A stretch of DNA of 64,000 nt from Pelagophyceae sp. CCMP2097 (taxonomy: Eukaryota; Sar; Pelagophyceae): positions 116,902 through 180,901 of the forward strand of contig MU657207.1 in assembly GCA_026770575.1 (NCBI GenBank). The letters are read 5' to 3'. The translations under genes and the position numbers were made by a program. Below the pieces are notes generated by a model that was not told the DNA's origin, did no database searches, and saw only the letters and a program-made list of their open reading frames with translations. Each line of letters opens with the position of its first letter. The first letter of the stretch is position 1. Shown piece by piece: positions 53,775 to 63,202 of the stretch.

Positions 53775-56044
53775 ATGGGTCGGTCGCCGGCGCTGCGCTG
53801 CGGCTTGCTGGCCGTGTGGCTCTCGTGCCTGCCCCGCTCCCCCGGGGCGAATCCGGATCCGGCCGGCAAAGAGGGCGGCGCGAAGAGCGGCGGCCTCGGC
53901 GGCGGCGGCCTCGGCGGCGGCGGCCCGCGAGACGATGGCGACGTCCTCATCGACATCGTCTCGCCCGTCGGCGGCGCGACGTACCACGCCGACGGCTACT
54001 ACTACACGACGCAGGACGAAGGCCGCAGCAAGCTCTGGGCCGGGCCCCTCGTGAGTCGGCCGCCGGGGGCGTGCCCTTGTGCGTCCGTCGCCGCGCCGAC
54101 GGGTTCCGGCCGCAGGTGGATGCGGGCCTCATCGGCGCCCGCGTCTCCATGAGTTTTGGTTCGGGGCCCGTCTCGGACGCGGTCCGCGCGGCACCGGCGG
54201 CGTTTGAGTGCGTTCCGCATAGCGTCAGGGGCCCTCGGCGGACGCTCCGCCATCGCGCCAGCCTAGGCTCTGCGTGGCGTGGGTCGCATCGCGGTCTTCC
54301 GGCGGCGGCGCCGGCACCGAGTGCTACGGGCTCGTGAACGGCGAGAACTTTGACAAAAGTGACTTCGACCCGAGCGACGCATCTCTCCTGCCGGAAACGC
54401 CCCACAGAATCGTCGTCACGCTCGTCGACGCGCGGACGCGAACAGTCCACGCCGAGCGCCAAGCCGTCTTCGAAACGAAGCGCGCGGGCCGGCGTCCATG
54501 CGGCCCCCGCGTCCCTGCCGCCGTAGAGGTCGCGCCCGCCGCGGAAGCGCCTCTCGCCGCGGCGCCCCGCAGTGGCGGCGCTAGGTGGCGACCATGCCGT
54601 CGAGGCGCCGCCAGAGGCCGCGCGCGCGTTCGACGCGTGCCTCGGTCGGCGCGTCTCGGCCCCGACGGTCTTCTCGCTCGCGCCGGGGCCCTGGGGCTTT
54701 GGGAACCTCATGGGCCGGTGGGTTTTGGCGGCGGCGGTGGCCAGACTCGCCGGCGGCATCGTTTTGACTCCGAAGATGCCGCGCCTCGACGTGGGGGAGA
54801 GCCACGCCGACGTGCACGGAGCATACGACCACAGTGTGTTGCACCGCCTCGTCTCGTGGCCCTGCGAGCTGCGCTTCCTCGAAGAGGCAGACTGGGACAG
54901 ACAAGCCTTTCAAGCCGAGCTGCTCCCCTTTTCCGGGCCGCTGCAAAGCGGCGAAGTGTGGGAGATGGCAACGGCGGGGTTCAAACTGAAGGGCGACTTT
55001 GTCAACGACTCCTTCCCGGAGACGGCGTGGGACTTTCTGATAAAGGTCTGCCGCGTCCACGGGAACCTCGCAGACGTTTCCGGCGCCGGAGAAGCGTCCG
55101 CCGCCTGCGCGGCCGTCTTTGGAGCGCGACGCGAACTTGAAGAGTTCCTGGGAAGTCGGTCAAATTCTTGTATTTAAAAATTGCAGCGGTCCTTTCGACC
55201 TCTGGCCGACGCCTGCGAACCCGCGGGTCTTTACCTCGCGGTGCACCTGCGAAGAGGCGACCGCGGCACGTCGATGAAGCATTTTCCGGTGCTCGAAAAA
55301 CTCGTCAAAACGCTCCGGGGCAGCGGCAATATTCGATGGCGCGTCGTCGGCAACGACGCGGCCGCCGTGCGCGACACGAAGCGATTTCTAGAAGAGCTCG
55401 GCGCCTCGGTCGCGCACCCGCGCTGCCAAGTCGACGTCGGCGATGCCGGTGGCGCCATCGACGAAAACGGAAGCGCTGCGGCGAGAACGCGGCTGCTGGT
55501 GCGCGACTTCTTTGCGCTCCGTTCGGCGGTCGGCGTCGTCTCGTCGGTGCCTCTCTTCGGCGAGTCGTCCTTCGCCGCCGTGGCCGCGGGGCTCGGCGCG
55601 GCGCCGCTGCTTTTATGTTTCGACGAATGGCTGCACCGCGGTGCTGCGGCGGTGGTCGTTGAGCGTTTCGGCAACGGTGGGAGGCCGCTTCAGAGCGTCT
55701 TCTTCTCCGAAGATGTTGAGGCCTTTGCACACGCTTTATTCGACACAAGAGCGAGGTCCCGCACGCCTTTTGTCGCGGCGGAGCTCTGCGACTTGAGCGG
55801 CGCGCTGAGGGTCGACGTTGACTTTGGGAGTCTCGTCTTCAGCGACGTCCTCGTGCACGCCGGCGACGCGGCCGACGATTTCCAAAGGCGCCACGCCACG
55901 CGAATCGCAGACGTCTGCGCAGACGTCCGCGCCACCGCCGCGCACCGAAACGTGCGCGACTGCGAGCGCGACGTCCATGCGGGTCTGCTCCGCGCGGCCC
56001 AAATCCGCTGCGGTGATCCTAAGGGATTCGATAAACCTTCTTGA
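53775..56044 (+). CDS. Secretory-pathway fucosyltransferase-like protein
   Basis: Exons 53775-54050, 54116-54207, 54267-54493, 54585 to about 55150, and about 55187-56044. A signal peptide (MGRSPALRCGLLAVWLSCLP) precedes a Gly-rich linker, then an Ig-like region (DIVSPVGGATYHADGYYY). The catalytic-looking half has GPWGFGNLMGRWVLAAAVARL, like the N-terminal motif of O-fucosyltransferases, and LAVHLRRGDRGTS, the HxRRGD GDP-fucose-binding signature. A nucleotide-site-like VGVVSSVPLFGESSFAAVA lies further on. The 55150/55187 junction could not be solved with GT or GC in the right phase, so that exon boundary, or a base error there, needs attention. GDP-fucose transfer is inferred from motifs. Confidence 0.6.
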
Positions 56045-56360
56045 GTACTTGAGGCATGAGGGGTTTTATTTATATCCCGGCAAGAGAGAACTGGAGAGGT
56101 GATGGCAATAAAGGTCGAGTGGGCCCAGAGGAGAGGGCGGACGGACGCCACGAGTGGCTTTACTTTAGGGAATGCACTGAGACCCAGCCGAGGCCTGAAG
56201 GACCCTTCTCGTGAAGGAACACCCCTCGGCGAAATGGCGCTGCGCTCCGCGCGGAGCGAGTCGACCTCGCGAGCTCCGAGTCGCGAGCTCGGGCGGTCAA
56301 CCGGAGCTCGAGCCGGGCGCGCCCCTGGACGGTCGTGGGCCCTCGCGCCTCTCCGGCCGC
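56045..56360. other. Intergenic upstream of the large RAP gene
   Basis: Tail-to-head spacer. An in-frame extension from about 56211 lacks conserved features and is not taken as coding. It presumably contains the promoter. Confidence 0.35.
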
Positions 56361-59300
56361 ATGCAAGCGTCGCTAACGCGCGCGCCGTATGCGGGCGGCC
56401 GCCGTTTCGCGTCTTCGGCGGCGCAGGCCCGCCTCTTCGTGCGCAACCTTCCAAAAGGCGCCACGGCGGATGACGTCCGGTCGGCGTTCGAACCCGTCTG
56501 CACCGTGGGCCACGTCCACGTCCCCGTCGACCGCGAGACTGGCGAAACACGCGGCTTCGCCTTCGTGACCCTCGCCAAAACGGCCCGCGACGCCGCGCGC
56601 GTCGCCCTCGACGGCTCCACCATCGGCGGCCGCCGCATCGCAGTCTTGGACGCCGCGCCCGGCAGCGCGCCGGCGCAACGGGCGACTGCCGCGACGTCGC
56701 AACGACAGCCGCACCACGAGCCGCACCCGCCGCAACGACAGCCGCAGCACCCGCTCGGCCGGTCCGGCCCGCCCGCGCGGTCCGGCAATCGAGCGGCGTC
56801 TTTCGCGCTCAACAAGCAGGTGGTCTCGAGCGAGACCGCCGCCGACGTCCTCTCGCTCTTTGCCTTGAAGGGCGACGAATTTGACCACATCAACCTCGCG
56901 ACGGCGCTCCACCGCCTCGGCGTCCTCGGCCGCTCGCTCGGACCATCCTCGGCACCGCTTCTGCACAAGCTGCTCGAGCGCGCCGCGTCGAGCGTCGTCG
57001 AGAAGCAGTGGGAGCCCCGGGGACTGGCGAACGTGTGCTGGGGCGTCGCCAAGATGCGCAACGTCGAGGCGCCGGCGCTCTACGAGGCCGTCGCCGCAGA
57101 AGCACGGATCAAGATCGCGGCGTTCACCTCGCAAGACATCGCGAACATTACGTGGGCTTATGCGACGGCGGGGGTTTCGGCGCCGGCTTTGTTTGAGGCG
57201 GTCGCCGCAGAAGCACCAAAGAAGATTGCGACGTTCGTCCCGCAAGGCCTCGCGAACACGGTGTGGGCCTATGCGACAGCGGGCGTCGAGGCGCCGGCGC
57301 TGTTCGAGGCCGTCGCCGCGGAATCTTCAAAGAAGATCGCGACGTTCAACGCGCAAGGGCTCGCGAACACTGCGTGGGCCTATGCGACGGCAGGAGTCGA
57401 GGCGCCGGCGCTGTTCGAGGCGGTCGCTGCGGAAGCAACGGACAAGATCGCGACGTTCACCCCGCAGAACCTCGCAAACACCGTGTGGGCCTATGCCACG
57501 GCGGGAGTCGCTGCGCCGGCGCTGTTCGAGGCGGTCGCTGCAGAAGCGCCAAAGAAGATCGCGGCGTTCAAACCGCAAGAACTCGCAAACATCACGTGGG
57601 CTTATGCGACGGCGGGAGTCGAGGCGCCTGCGCTGTTCGAGGCGGTCGCCGCAGAATCATCAAAGAAGATGAAGACGTTCACTCCGCAAGCGCTCGCCAT
57701 TACCGTGTGGACTTATGCGAAGGCGGGAGTCGCGGCGCCGGCGCTCTTCGACGCTGTCGCTGCAGAAACTTTATTAAAGATTGCGGCGTTCTCCTCGCGA
57801 GAACTCGCGATTACCGCGTGGGCGTATTCGACTGCACGAGTCGAGGCGCCGGCGCTGTTCGAGGCCGTCGCCGTCGTAGCACGGAATAAGATGGCGACGT
57901 TCAATTCGCAAGACCTCGCGAACATGACGTGGGCTTATGCGTCGGCGGGGGTCGCGGCGCCGGCGCTGTTTGAGGCGGTCGCTGCGCAAGCACCAAAGAA
58001 GATTGCGACGTTTGATTCACAAGAACTCGCGAACACCGTCTGGGCCTATTCAATGGCGGGGGTCGCGGCGCCGGCGCTGTTCGAGGCGGTCGCTGCGGAA
58101 GCACCAAAGAAGATGGCGACGTTCAACTCGCAAGCAATTTCGAACACCGTATGGGCCTATGCGACGGCTGGAGTCTATGCTCCGGCGCTGTTCGAGGCGG
58201 TTGCCGCAGAGTCATCAAAGAAGATGGCGACGTTCAACCCGCAGAACATTGCAAACACTGTGTGGGCTTACGCGACGGCGGGAGTCGAGGCGCCGGCGCT
58301 CTTCGAGGCAATCGCCGCAGAAGCTTCCAAGAAGGTGGCAACGTTCACCCCGCAAAACCTCGCAAATACTGTGTGGGCATATTCGACGGCGGGAGTCTAT
58401 GCTCCGGCGCTCTTCGAGGCAGTCGCTGCGGAAGCAACGGACAAGATCGAGACGTTCAACCCGCAGAACCTCGCAAATACTTTGTGGGCCTATTCGACGG
58501 CGGGAGTTGCTGCGTCGGCGCTGTTCCAGGCAATCGCCGCAGAAGCACGAGAACAGATTGCGTTGTTCGAGCCGCAAGCGCTCACGAACACTGTCTGGGC
58601 CTTTTCGACGGCGGGCGTCGCGGCGCCGGCGCTGTTCGAGGCCGTTGCCGCGGAATCATCAAAGAAGATTACGATGTTCACTTCGCAAGCGCTTGCAAAC
58701 ACCGTGTGGGCCTTTGCGACGGCGAGAGTTGAGGCGCCGGCGCTGTTCGAGGCGGTCGCTGTGGAAGCATCAAAGAAGATCGCGACGTTCAAGCCGCAAG
58801 AACTCGCGAACACTGTGTGGGCTTATGCAACGGTGGGAGTCAACGCGCCGGCGCTGTTCGACGCGGTCGCTGCAGAAGCGCCAAAGAAGATCGCGACGTT
58901 TGACGCGCAAGCGCTCGCGAACACCGCGTGGGCTTATGCGGTGGCTGGAGTCGAGGCGCCGGCGCTGCTTGAGGCGATTGCTTCGAGCCTCGAAGCGAAG
59001 ATCAGCGAGTTCTGTCACGACGGGCTGTCGCAGTTGCACCAAGTCTTCATTCATCTCCGACTGGAGGCGCCGCAGCACGCACTGACTTTGCTTTTGAGTC
59101 GGCACGAGGCCGAGCTTCATGCAGCTTATGGTCGTCTGGAGCCGAGGCCATCTCAAACGCAGCGCGACGTCTCGACGGCGCTCTCCCGCATCGGCTGGGC
59201 GCACGAGTTTGAGCACGTCACCGCCGAAAGGATCAGCCTCGACATGGCGCAGCCGGCCTCGAAGGTCGTCGTCGAGTTTGACGGCCCGACGCACTACCTC

Positions 59301-59690
59301 GTGGGTTGCTCGGCTGGCGTTCAGACTCGCGTGCTCGACGGCAAGTCCAAGTTCAAGGAGCGGACGCTGCGTGGCCTGGGTTGGCAGTTCATCCGCGTTC
59401 CATTCTTTGAATGGGACGCGCGGTCGGGCGCCGAGCGGGAAGCGTACCTGCGCCGCGGCATCCAGGACGCGCTCGGTCCAGCGCCGCAGTCGGCGGACGG
59501 GGACGAAGGGCAGGCGGACGCGGCGTTGGCGGACGCGGCGTTGGCGTTGGCGCACGAGGCCGCGGGCCGAGTTTCCAGCGAGGCCTTCTCGCAGATGACG
59601 GTCATCTACCTCAAGGCGCTCTTGAAGGAGCGCGGCCTCAAGCAGTCGGGTCTCAAGAAGGACCTCGTCCAGCGCCTCGAGGCGGCCTGA
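56361..59690 (+). CDS. RRM - 18 x 37-residue repeat - RAP - SAP-like protein
   Basis: Single exon, 1,109 residues from the ATG at 56361. The leader MQASLTRAPYAGGRRFASS resembles a mitochondrial presequence. An RRM follows (LFVRNLPKGATADDVRSAF, TRGFAFVTLA), then a His/Gln/Pro linker. About 18 tandem 37-residue repeats (TF-x-x-Q-x-LANTVWAYATAGV type) span about 210-880. A RAP domain (DMAQPASKVVVEFDGPTHY, VLDGKSKFKERTL, IRVPFFEWD) ends near 1030. The C-terminal 30 residues look like a SAP helix pair (IYLKALLKERGLKQSGLKKDLVQRL). RAP and helical-repeat proteins stabilise or process organelle RNAs; that role is inferred here. The lack of introns contrasts with its relatives. Confidence 0.88.
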   Translation: MQASLTRAPYAGGRRFASSAAQARLFVRNLPKGATADDVRSAFEPVCTVGHVHVPVDRETGETRGFAFVTLAKTARDAARVALDGSTIGGRRIAVLDAAPGSAPAQRATAATSQRQPHHEPHPPQRQPQHPLGRSGPPARSGNRAASFALNKQVVSSETAADVLSLFALKGDEFDHINLATALHRLGVLGRSLGPSSAPLLHKLLERAASSVVEKQWEPRGLANVCWGVAKMRNVEAPALYEAVAAEARIKIAAFTSQDIANITWAYATAGVSAPALFEAVAAEAPKKIATFVPQGLANTVWAYATAGVEAPALFEAVAAESSKKIATFNAQGLANTAWAYATAGVEAPALFEAVAAEATDKIATFTPQNLANTVWAYATAGVAAPALFEAVAAEAPKKIAAFKPQELANITWAYATAGVEAPALFEAVAAESSKKMKTFTPQALAITVWTYAKAGVAAPALFDAVAAETLLKIAAFSSRELAITAWAYSTARVEAPALFEAVAVVARNKMATFNSQDLANMTWAYASAGVAAPALFEAVAAQAPKKIATFDSQELANTVWAYSMAGVAAPALFEAVAAEAPKKMATFNSQAISNTVWAYATAGVYAPALFEAVAAESSKKMATFNPQNIANTVWAYATAGVEAPALFEAIAAEASKKVATFTPQNLANTVWAYSTAGVYAPALFEAVAAEATDKIETFNPQNLANTLWAYSTAGVAASALFQAIAAEAREQIALFEPQALTNTVWAFSTAGVAAPALFEAVAAESSKKITMFTSQALANTVWAFATARVEAPALFEAVAVEASKKIATFKPQELANTVWAYATVGVNAPALFDAVAAEAPKKIATFDAQALANTAWAYAVAGVEAPALLEAIASSLEAKISEFCHDGLSQLHQVFIHLRLEAPQHALTLLLSRHEAELHAAYGRLEPRPSQTQRDVSTALSRIGWAHEFEHVTAERISLDMAQPASKVVVEFDGPTHYLVGCSAGVQTRVLDGKSKFKERTLRGLGWQFIRVPFFEWDARSGAEREAYLRRGIQDALGPAPQSADGDEGQADAALADAALALAHEAAGRVSSEAFSQMTVIYLKALLKERGLKQSGLKKDLVQRLEAA
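57008..58985 (+). repeat. 111-bp tandem repeat array (about 18 copies)
   Basis: Units begin at regular 111-bp steps (for example gcgacgttcaa at 57340 and gcgacgttcac at 57451). They are highly similar and encode the 37-residue repeats. The same unit flanks the assembly gap at 23722-24461. Confidence 0.9.
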
Positions 59691-60122
59691 GGACGGGGCT
59701 TTGAGCCGACGAGTGCGGACTAAACGATGATGCCTTTTTCTGCTCCTTATTAAGGCCTTTGGGCGGCTGCGAGGCGACCTTTGAGAGGAAGGGACGCCAA
59801 CGCCTCGGACGACGGACCTTGTTGCGATTCTTTCCAATCTCGATCGAGAAAAAGGGACCTCGAGGCGTCTCAGGGACTGCGCGGGAGGCCGTCGAGGATC
59901 CACGCTATGTCCTCGGACTCGCTCCCCATCGTGGGTCCCCATTTTGGGGCAGCGAGCCAAATTTTGGGGCAGCGAGTCACGGCGAGGAGAGTCGTGTGAC
60001 ACGCCGGGCGTCGATGATTACAATTGTAGACGACACGTCGGCGGGGTGTCTGCGGCGCGCGTGCCGTCGCCGCGGCGTGGCCTTAACCGGCGGCATCCCG
60101 CGGGTCTCGCGCCTGCACTCCA
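59691..60122. other. Convergent spacer with a 20-bp tandem repeat
   Basis: Between the RAP gene and the AGC kinase 3' ends. attttggggcagcgag is duplicated at 59941-59976. No gene was seen. Confidence 0.5.
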
Positions 60123-61906
60123 TCATCGAGGCGCGCCGCCTTCGCGCCGCATCTGGCCCACTCGAGGGTGCAAAGCGTGCTCCGGCGCAAAGGTAAACCC
60201 TGAGAACGTGTCGTCGTCGGCAGCGAGTGGCCGCGCGGCGGAGTTGCGCGTCGGCGGCGAGTGGATCGGGAGCGACGTGAACTCGCGGTCGAATTGCGAA
60301 GTGTCGAGCGAGCCCACGACGGTGGGCGTCCACGGCGGCGTGGTGGTGCCGTCCAACAGCGCCGCCCAGTCGACGCTGTCGAAGAAGCGGTGCGCCTTGA
60401 TCTCGTCCGCATCTGAGGGCCCGCTCCCCAAGCGCAGCGTCGGGTCGCGGTGGAGCAGCGCCGCGAGGAGCGACGCTGCGGCGGCCCCAAGGTACGACGG
60501 GTAGGCCAGCTCGCCGGACTTGATGCCCTGGAACAGCTTCTCGCGGTCCCTGGAGTAGAAGGGCGGTAGACCGGTCAACATCTCGTAGAGTAGAGCACCG
60601 AGGGACCACCAGTCCACCGCGCGGCCGTGGCCGCGCCGGGCCAGGATCTCCGGGGCCAAATATTCGGGCGTCCCGCAAAACGAATGCGCCCCTTGCGCGT
60701 GCCGCGTCACGCCCTCCTTGGACAGACCAAAGTCGGTGAGGCGGACGTGGCCGCGTTGATCGAGGAGCACGTTCTCCGGTTTGAGGTCTCTGTATACCAC
60801 CCCGAGGCCGTGCACGTGCTGCAGCGCCAGCGTCAGTTCGGCGATGTAGAACCGCGCGCGCGGCTCGGCGAACTTGCCGAGCTTTTGCAAATGGCGGAAC
60901 AGCTCGCCGCCGGCGCAGTAGTCCAAAACGAAGAAAAGCTTGTCCCTCGTCTGGAACGCAGCGTGCATGCCCACGACAAAGGGGTGGTGCACGTAGCCCA
61001 GCACCGCGCGCTCCGTCCGCGTGTGCTCCACCTGCAAGGATGCGTCGCGGCCGCGCCGTTTGGTCCATGAAACGGACCTGGTTGCGCTTCACGATGTTTT
61101 CCTTTTTCAAAACCTTCATGGCGAAAATGCGCCCCGTCGAAGACTGCCGAACAAGGAAGACCTTGCCGAAGGAGCCCTTGCCAATCACTCGGATGGTCTG
61201 GAAATCGGAAACGCAGGGTGGCCGGAAGCTAGTGTGGGCTAATGTGGTCCCTTCGACGAGTCGCTCGCCCGCGCCCACGAAACAATCCGCGACGCACCGC
61301 TCGCGCTCGAGCTCGGGCGCGGCGGCGGCGGCGGTGCAGGAGACGGCGGAGAGCGTGGCGGGCGTGGCGTGCTGCGGCGAGCCTTGCTGCTGAACGGGGG
61401 CGCCGTTGAGCGCGCCGGCGAGGCGCGACGCCACAAACTCGTTGGGCGCCGCAAAGTCGGGCTTCTCCAGCGTGACCCAGTCGTCGCGCTGGAAAAGACC
61501 GTCGGGGGCCTTTTTCTGGAACTGCGGGACCTTTTGCGACCCCCCAGCGGCCGAAGACGCCTGGCCGAGCGTGTTGCCGTAGAGGGGATTGTTCGGCGTC
61601 AGACTCGAGCCTACATTTCAGTCGTCTTCTGTCTCCGTCGTCTGGAAGCATGCTTGTTCGTATTCGTTTGAAAACGCACCCGGAATGTACTCCGCGTCGA
61701 CGTCAATGACGTCAATGTCGTCGTCCGCGCGGTCGTGGCGGTCCATGTCGTCGTCGTCGTCGTCGCCGCGCACCAGCACCGAGCCTACGATGACGTGAGG
61801 CCAAAGACGGGGCACCATCAGACGCACCGTAGTCTTCGAATTCTTCCTCAAATGAACCGCTGCCGGCTGACTCGTGCTCCTCCTGCTGGTGCCCGAAGAA
61901 GAGCTC
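60123..61906 (-). CDS. AGC-family Ser/Thr protein kinase
   Basis: Exons complement(61828-61906), (61680-61784), (61078-61610) and (60123-61031) join in frame; the 5' end is unresolved. The N-terminus is acidic (SFEEEFEDYG, an Asp-rich run, VDAEYIPG), then a linker with TLEKPDFAAPNEFV. The kinase domain shows VIGKGSFGKVFLV, AMKVLKK, the catalytic YRDLKPEN, DFG in LTDFGLSKEG, the activation loop HSFCGTPEYLAPE and DWWSLGALLYEMLTG. The C-tail has FDREFTSLP and the hydrophobic motif FSGFTF, which marks AGC kinases activated by PDK1-type phosphorylation. It is PKA/S6K/AKT-like, but no regulatory domain fixes the subfamily. Introns are 43-69 bp, three with GTGCGT or GTCCGT donors. Confidence 0.85.
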
Positions 61907-62366
61907 CTGAAATACCGCGAGTCAGAAAGCGCGGCGAGCGGCGCGCAGCGCCGCGTCTGCGACGGGCCGCGGCGTTTTCCGACTTTAATGCCCCGCGGCG
62001 CGGCGCGTCCCTTATCTATCGCGCACTCTCTCGGTGGTCGCATCAGCTGTGCTTCTGTCCGCTGCTTTTTGCGCGGGGCGCTTCAGCGGCGTTGGACCGG
62101 CGGCGGCGGAACAGAAAAAAGGGCGTTATCCACGCCGCGTCGCACGTCCATCTCCATCTCGCGAACACCGTCGCAATCCGCCGCCGCCGCATGCGACGCC
62201 ATTGTCCGAACTGGAAGGCGAGCGCGGGCCCGAACAGAGCGCGCAGGGGCCGGGGGGGCTGCTCTCGGTAGACTCGGAGCCTCGAGGTCACTTGAGACAG
62301 AGTGAAGATTATTAAGGTCCGGAAAGCTCAACGGCGCCAAAATCGAAAACGCAGAGACTCTTTTGG
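61907..62366. other. 5' region of the AGC kinase, first exon not resolved
   Basis: A ttcag acceptor at 61907-61911 shows that at least one exon lies upstream on the minus strand. Several ATGs exist (for example at about 62043), but none is decisive. Confidence 0.35.
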
Positions 62367-62374
62367 AAAATGAG

Positions 62375-63194
62375 CAGCGGTGGGAATTCATTTAAGGGTG
62401 AAGTGAATTATTCATTGAATAAATTCACTCACCATATTCACTTCACTTCACTCGTCACTTCACTACCTACGAACATTTGTGAAGGACTTCATTAATGACT
62501 TCACCAACCTCGGGACGCCACCGTCGAACGTCGCTGTGGGGTCCCCGGAGGAGGTCCCACCGTCGCTCTGAGGTCCCCGGAGGACCGGAGGGAGTCGCAC
62601 TGCCCTTGAGCAGACGTCCTGGGGCCATTGGTGGCGCATACAGCCGTCGGCGGACGAGCCTTGCGATTTGAAAGGGACATATTTTGGACCTCTCAAAATT
62701 CAAACCTCTTGACAGCGCCTGGCCCGGGACAGAGCTTCTGCGAGCGCATCAACTCCGCGTCGAACCTCGACCTCACCGCGGTTATTTTTCAGCGAAGGCC
62801 GAGGAAAACCCGCAGATTCACTGATTCACTTCACATTCACCTGGATTGCAGTCGTAGTGAACGTCATTCACTCGTCACTTCACTACAGCACTTTCCGCGT
62901 AAAATGAATGGGCGCTGATACTTGACTTTCAAGTATCGGCTCAGGTATCGACCAGAATCTCAAGTATCGGCAAGTCAAATTCTCAATAAGCAGGCATTTA
63001 GGATTTTAATTAAACTTATTGCGAATTTGACTTGCCGATACTTGAGATTTTGGTCGATACTTGAGCCGATACTTTGAAAGTCAAGTATCGGCGCCCATTC
63101 ATTTTACGCGGAAAGTGCTGTACCACCGAACATTTGAGACCTCGCGTGAATATTCTGACACTTACTTTGAATTTCCAGTGAATTCCCACCGCTG
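62375..63194. mobile_element. Non-autonomous hAT-like transposon
   Basis: Perfect 16-bp terminal inverted repeats (CAGCGGTGGGAATTCA at 62375-62390, reverse complement at 63179-63194) are flanked by an exact 8-bp target duplication AAAATGAG (62367-62374 and 63195-63202). An 8-bp duplication and CAG-starting termini fit the hAT superfamily. The 820-bp element is much AT-richer than its surroundings at both ends, has subterminal repeats (cattcactcgtcacttcactac and a near copy at about 62450 and 62868), a GC-rich core at about 62500-62790, and no transposase frame. Confidence 0.85.
62886..63120. mobile_element. Nested foldback MITE, TA-flanked (Tc1/mariner-like)
   Basis: An almost complete 235-bp palindrome: arms of about 105 bp (CAGCACTTTCCGCGTAAAATG... 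and its reverse complement) differ by only a few bases around a short AT-rich centre (about 62992-63017). It is bordered on both sides by TA, the duplication made by Tc1/mariner elements, whose termini also often start CAG. It sits inside the hAT-like element, so it inserted later. Confidence 0.75.
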
Positions 63195-63202
63195 AAAATG
63201 AG

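Noticed and set aside
57263..58732. Alternate-frame open frames through the RAP repeat array
   Set aside because: Because the unit is 111 bp (a multiple of 3) and stop-free, all frames stay open. Only the RRM-RAP frame gives known domains.
57008..58985. CRISPR-like regular spacing
   Set aside because: Repeats are contiguous, coding and 111 bp with no unique spacers; the genome is eukaryotic.
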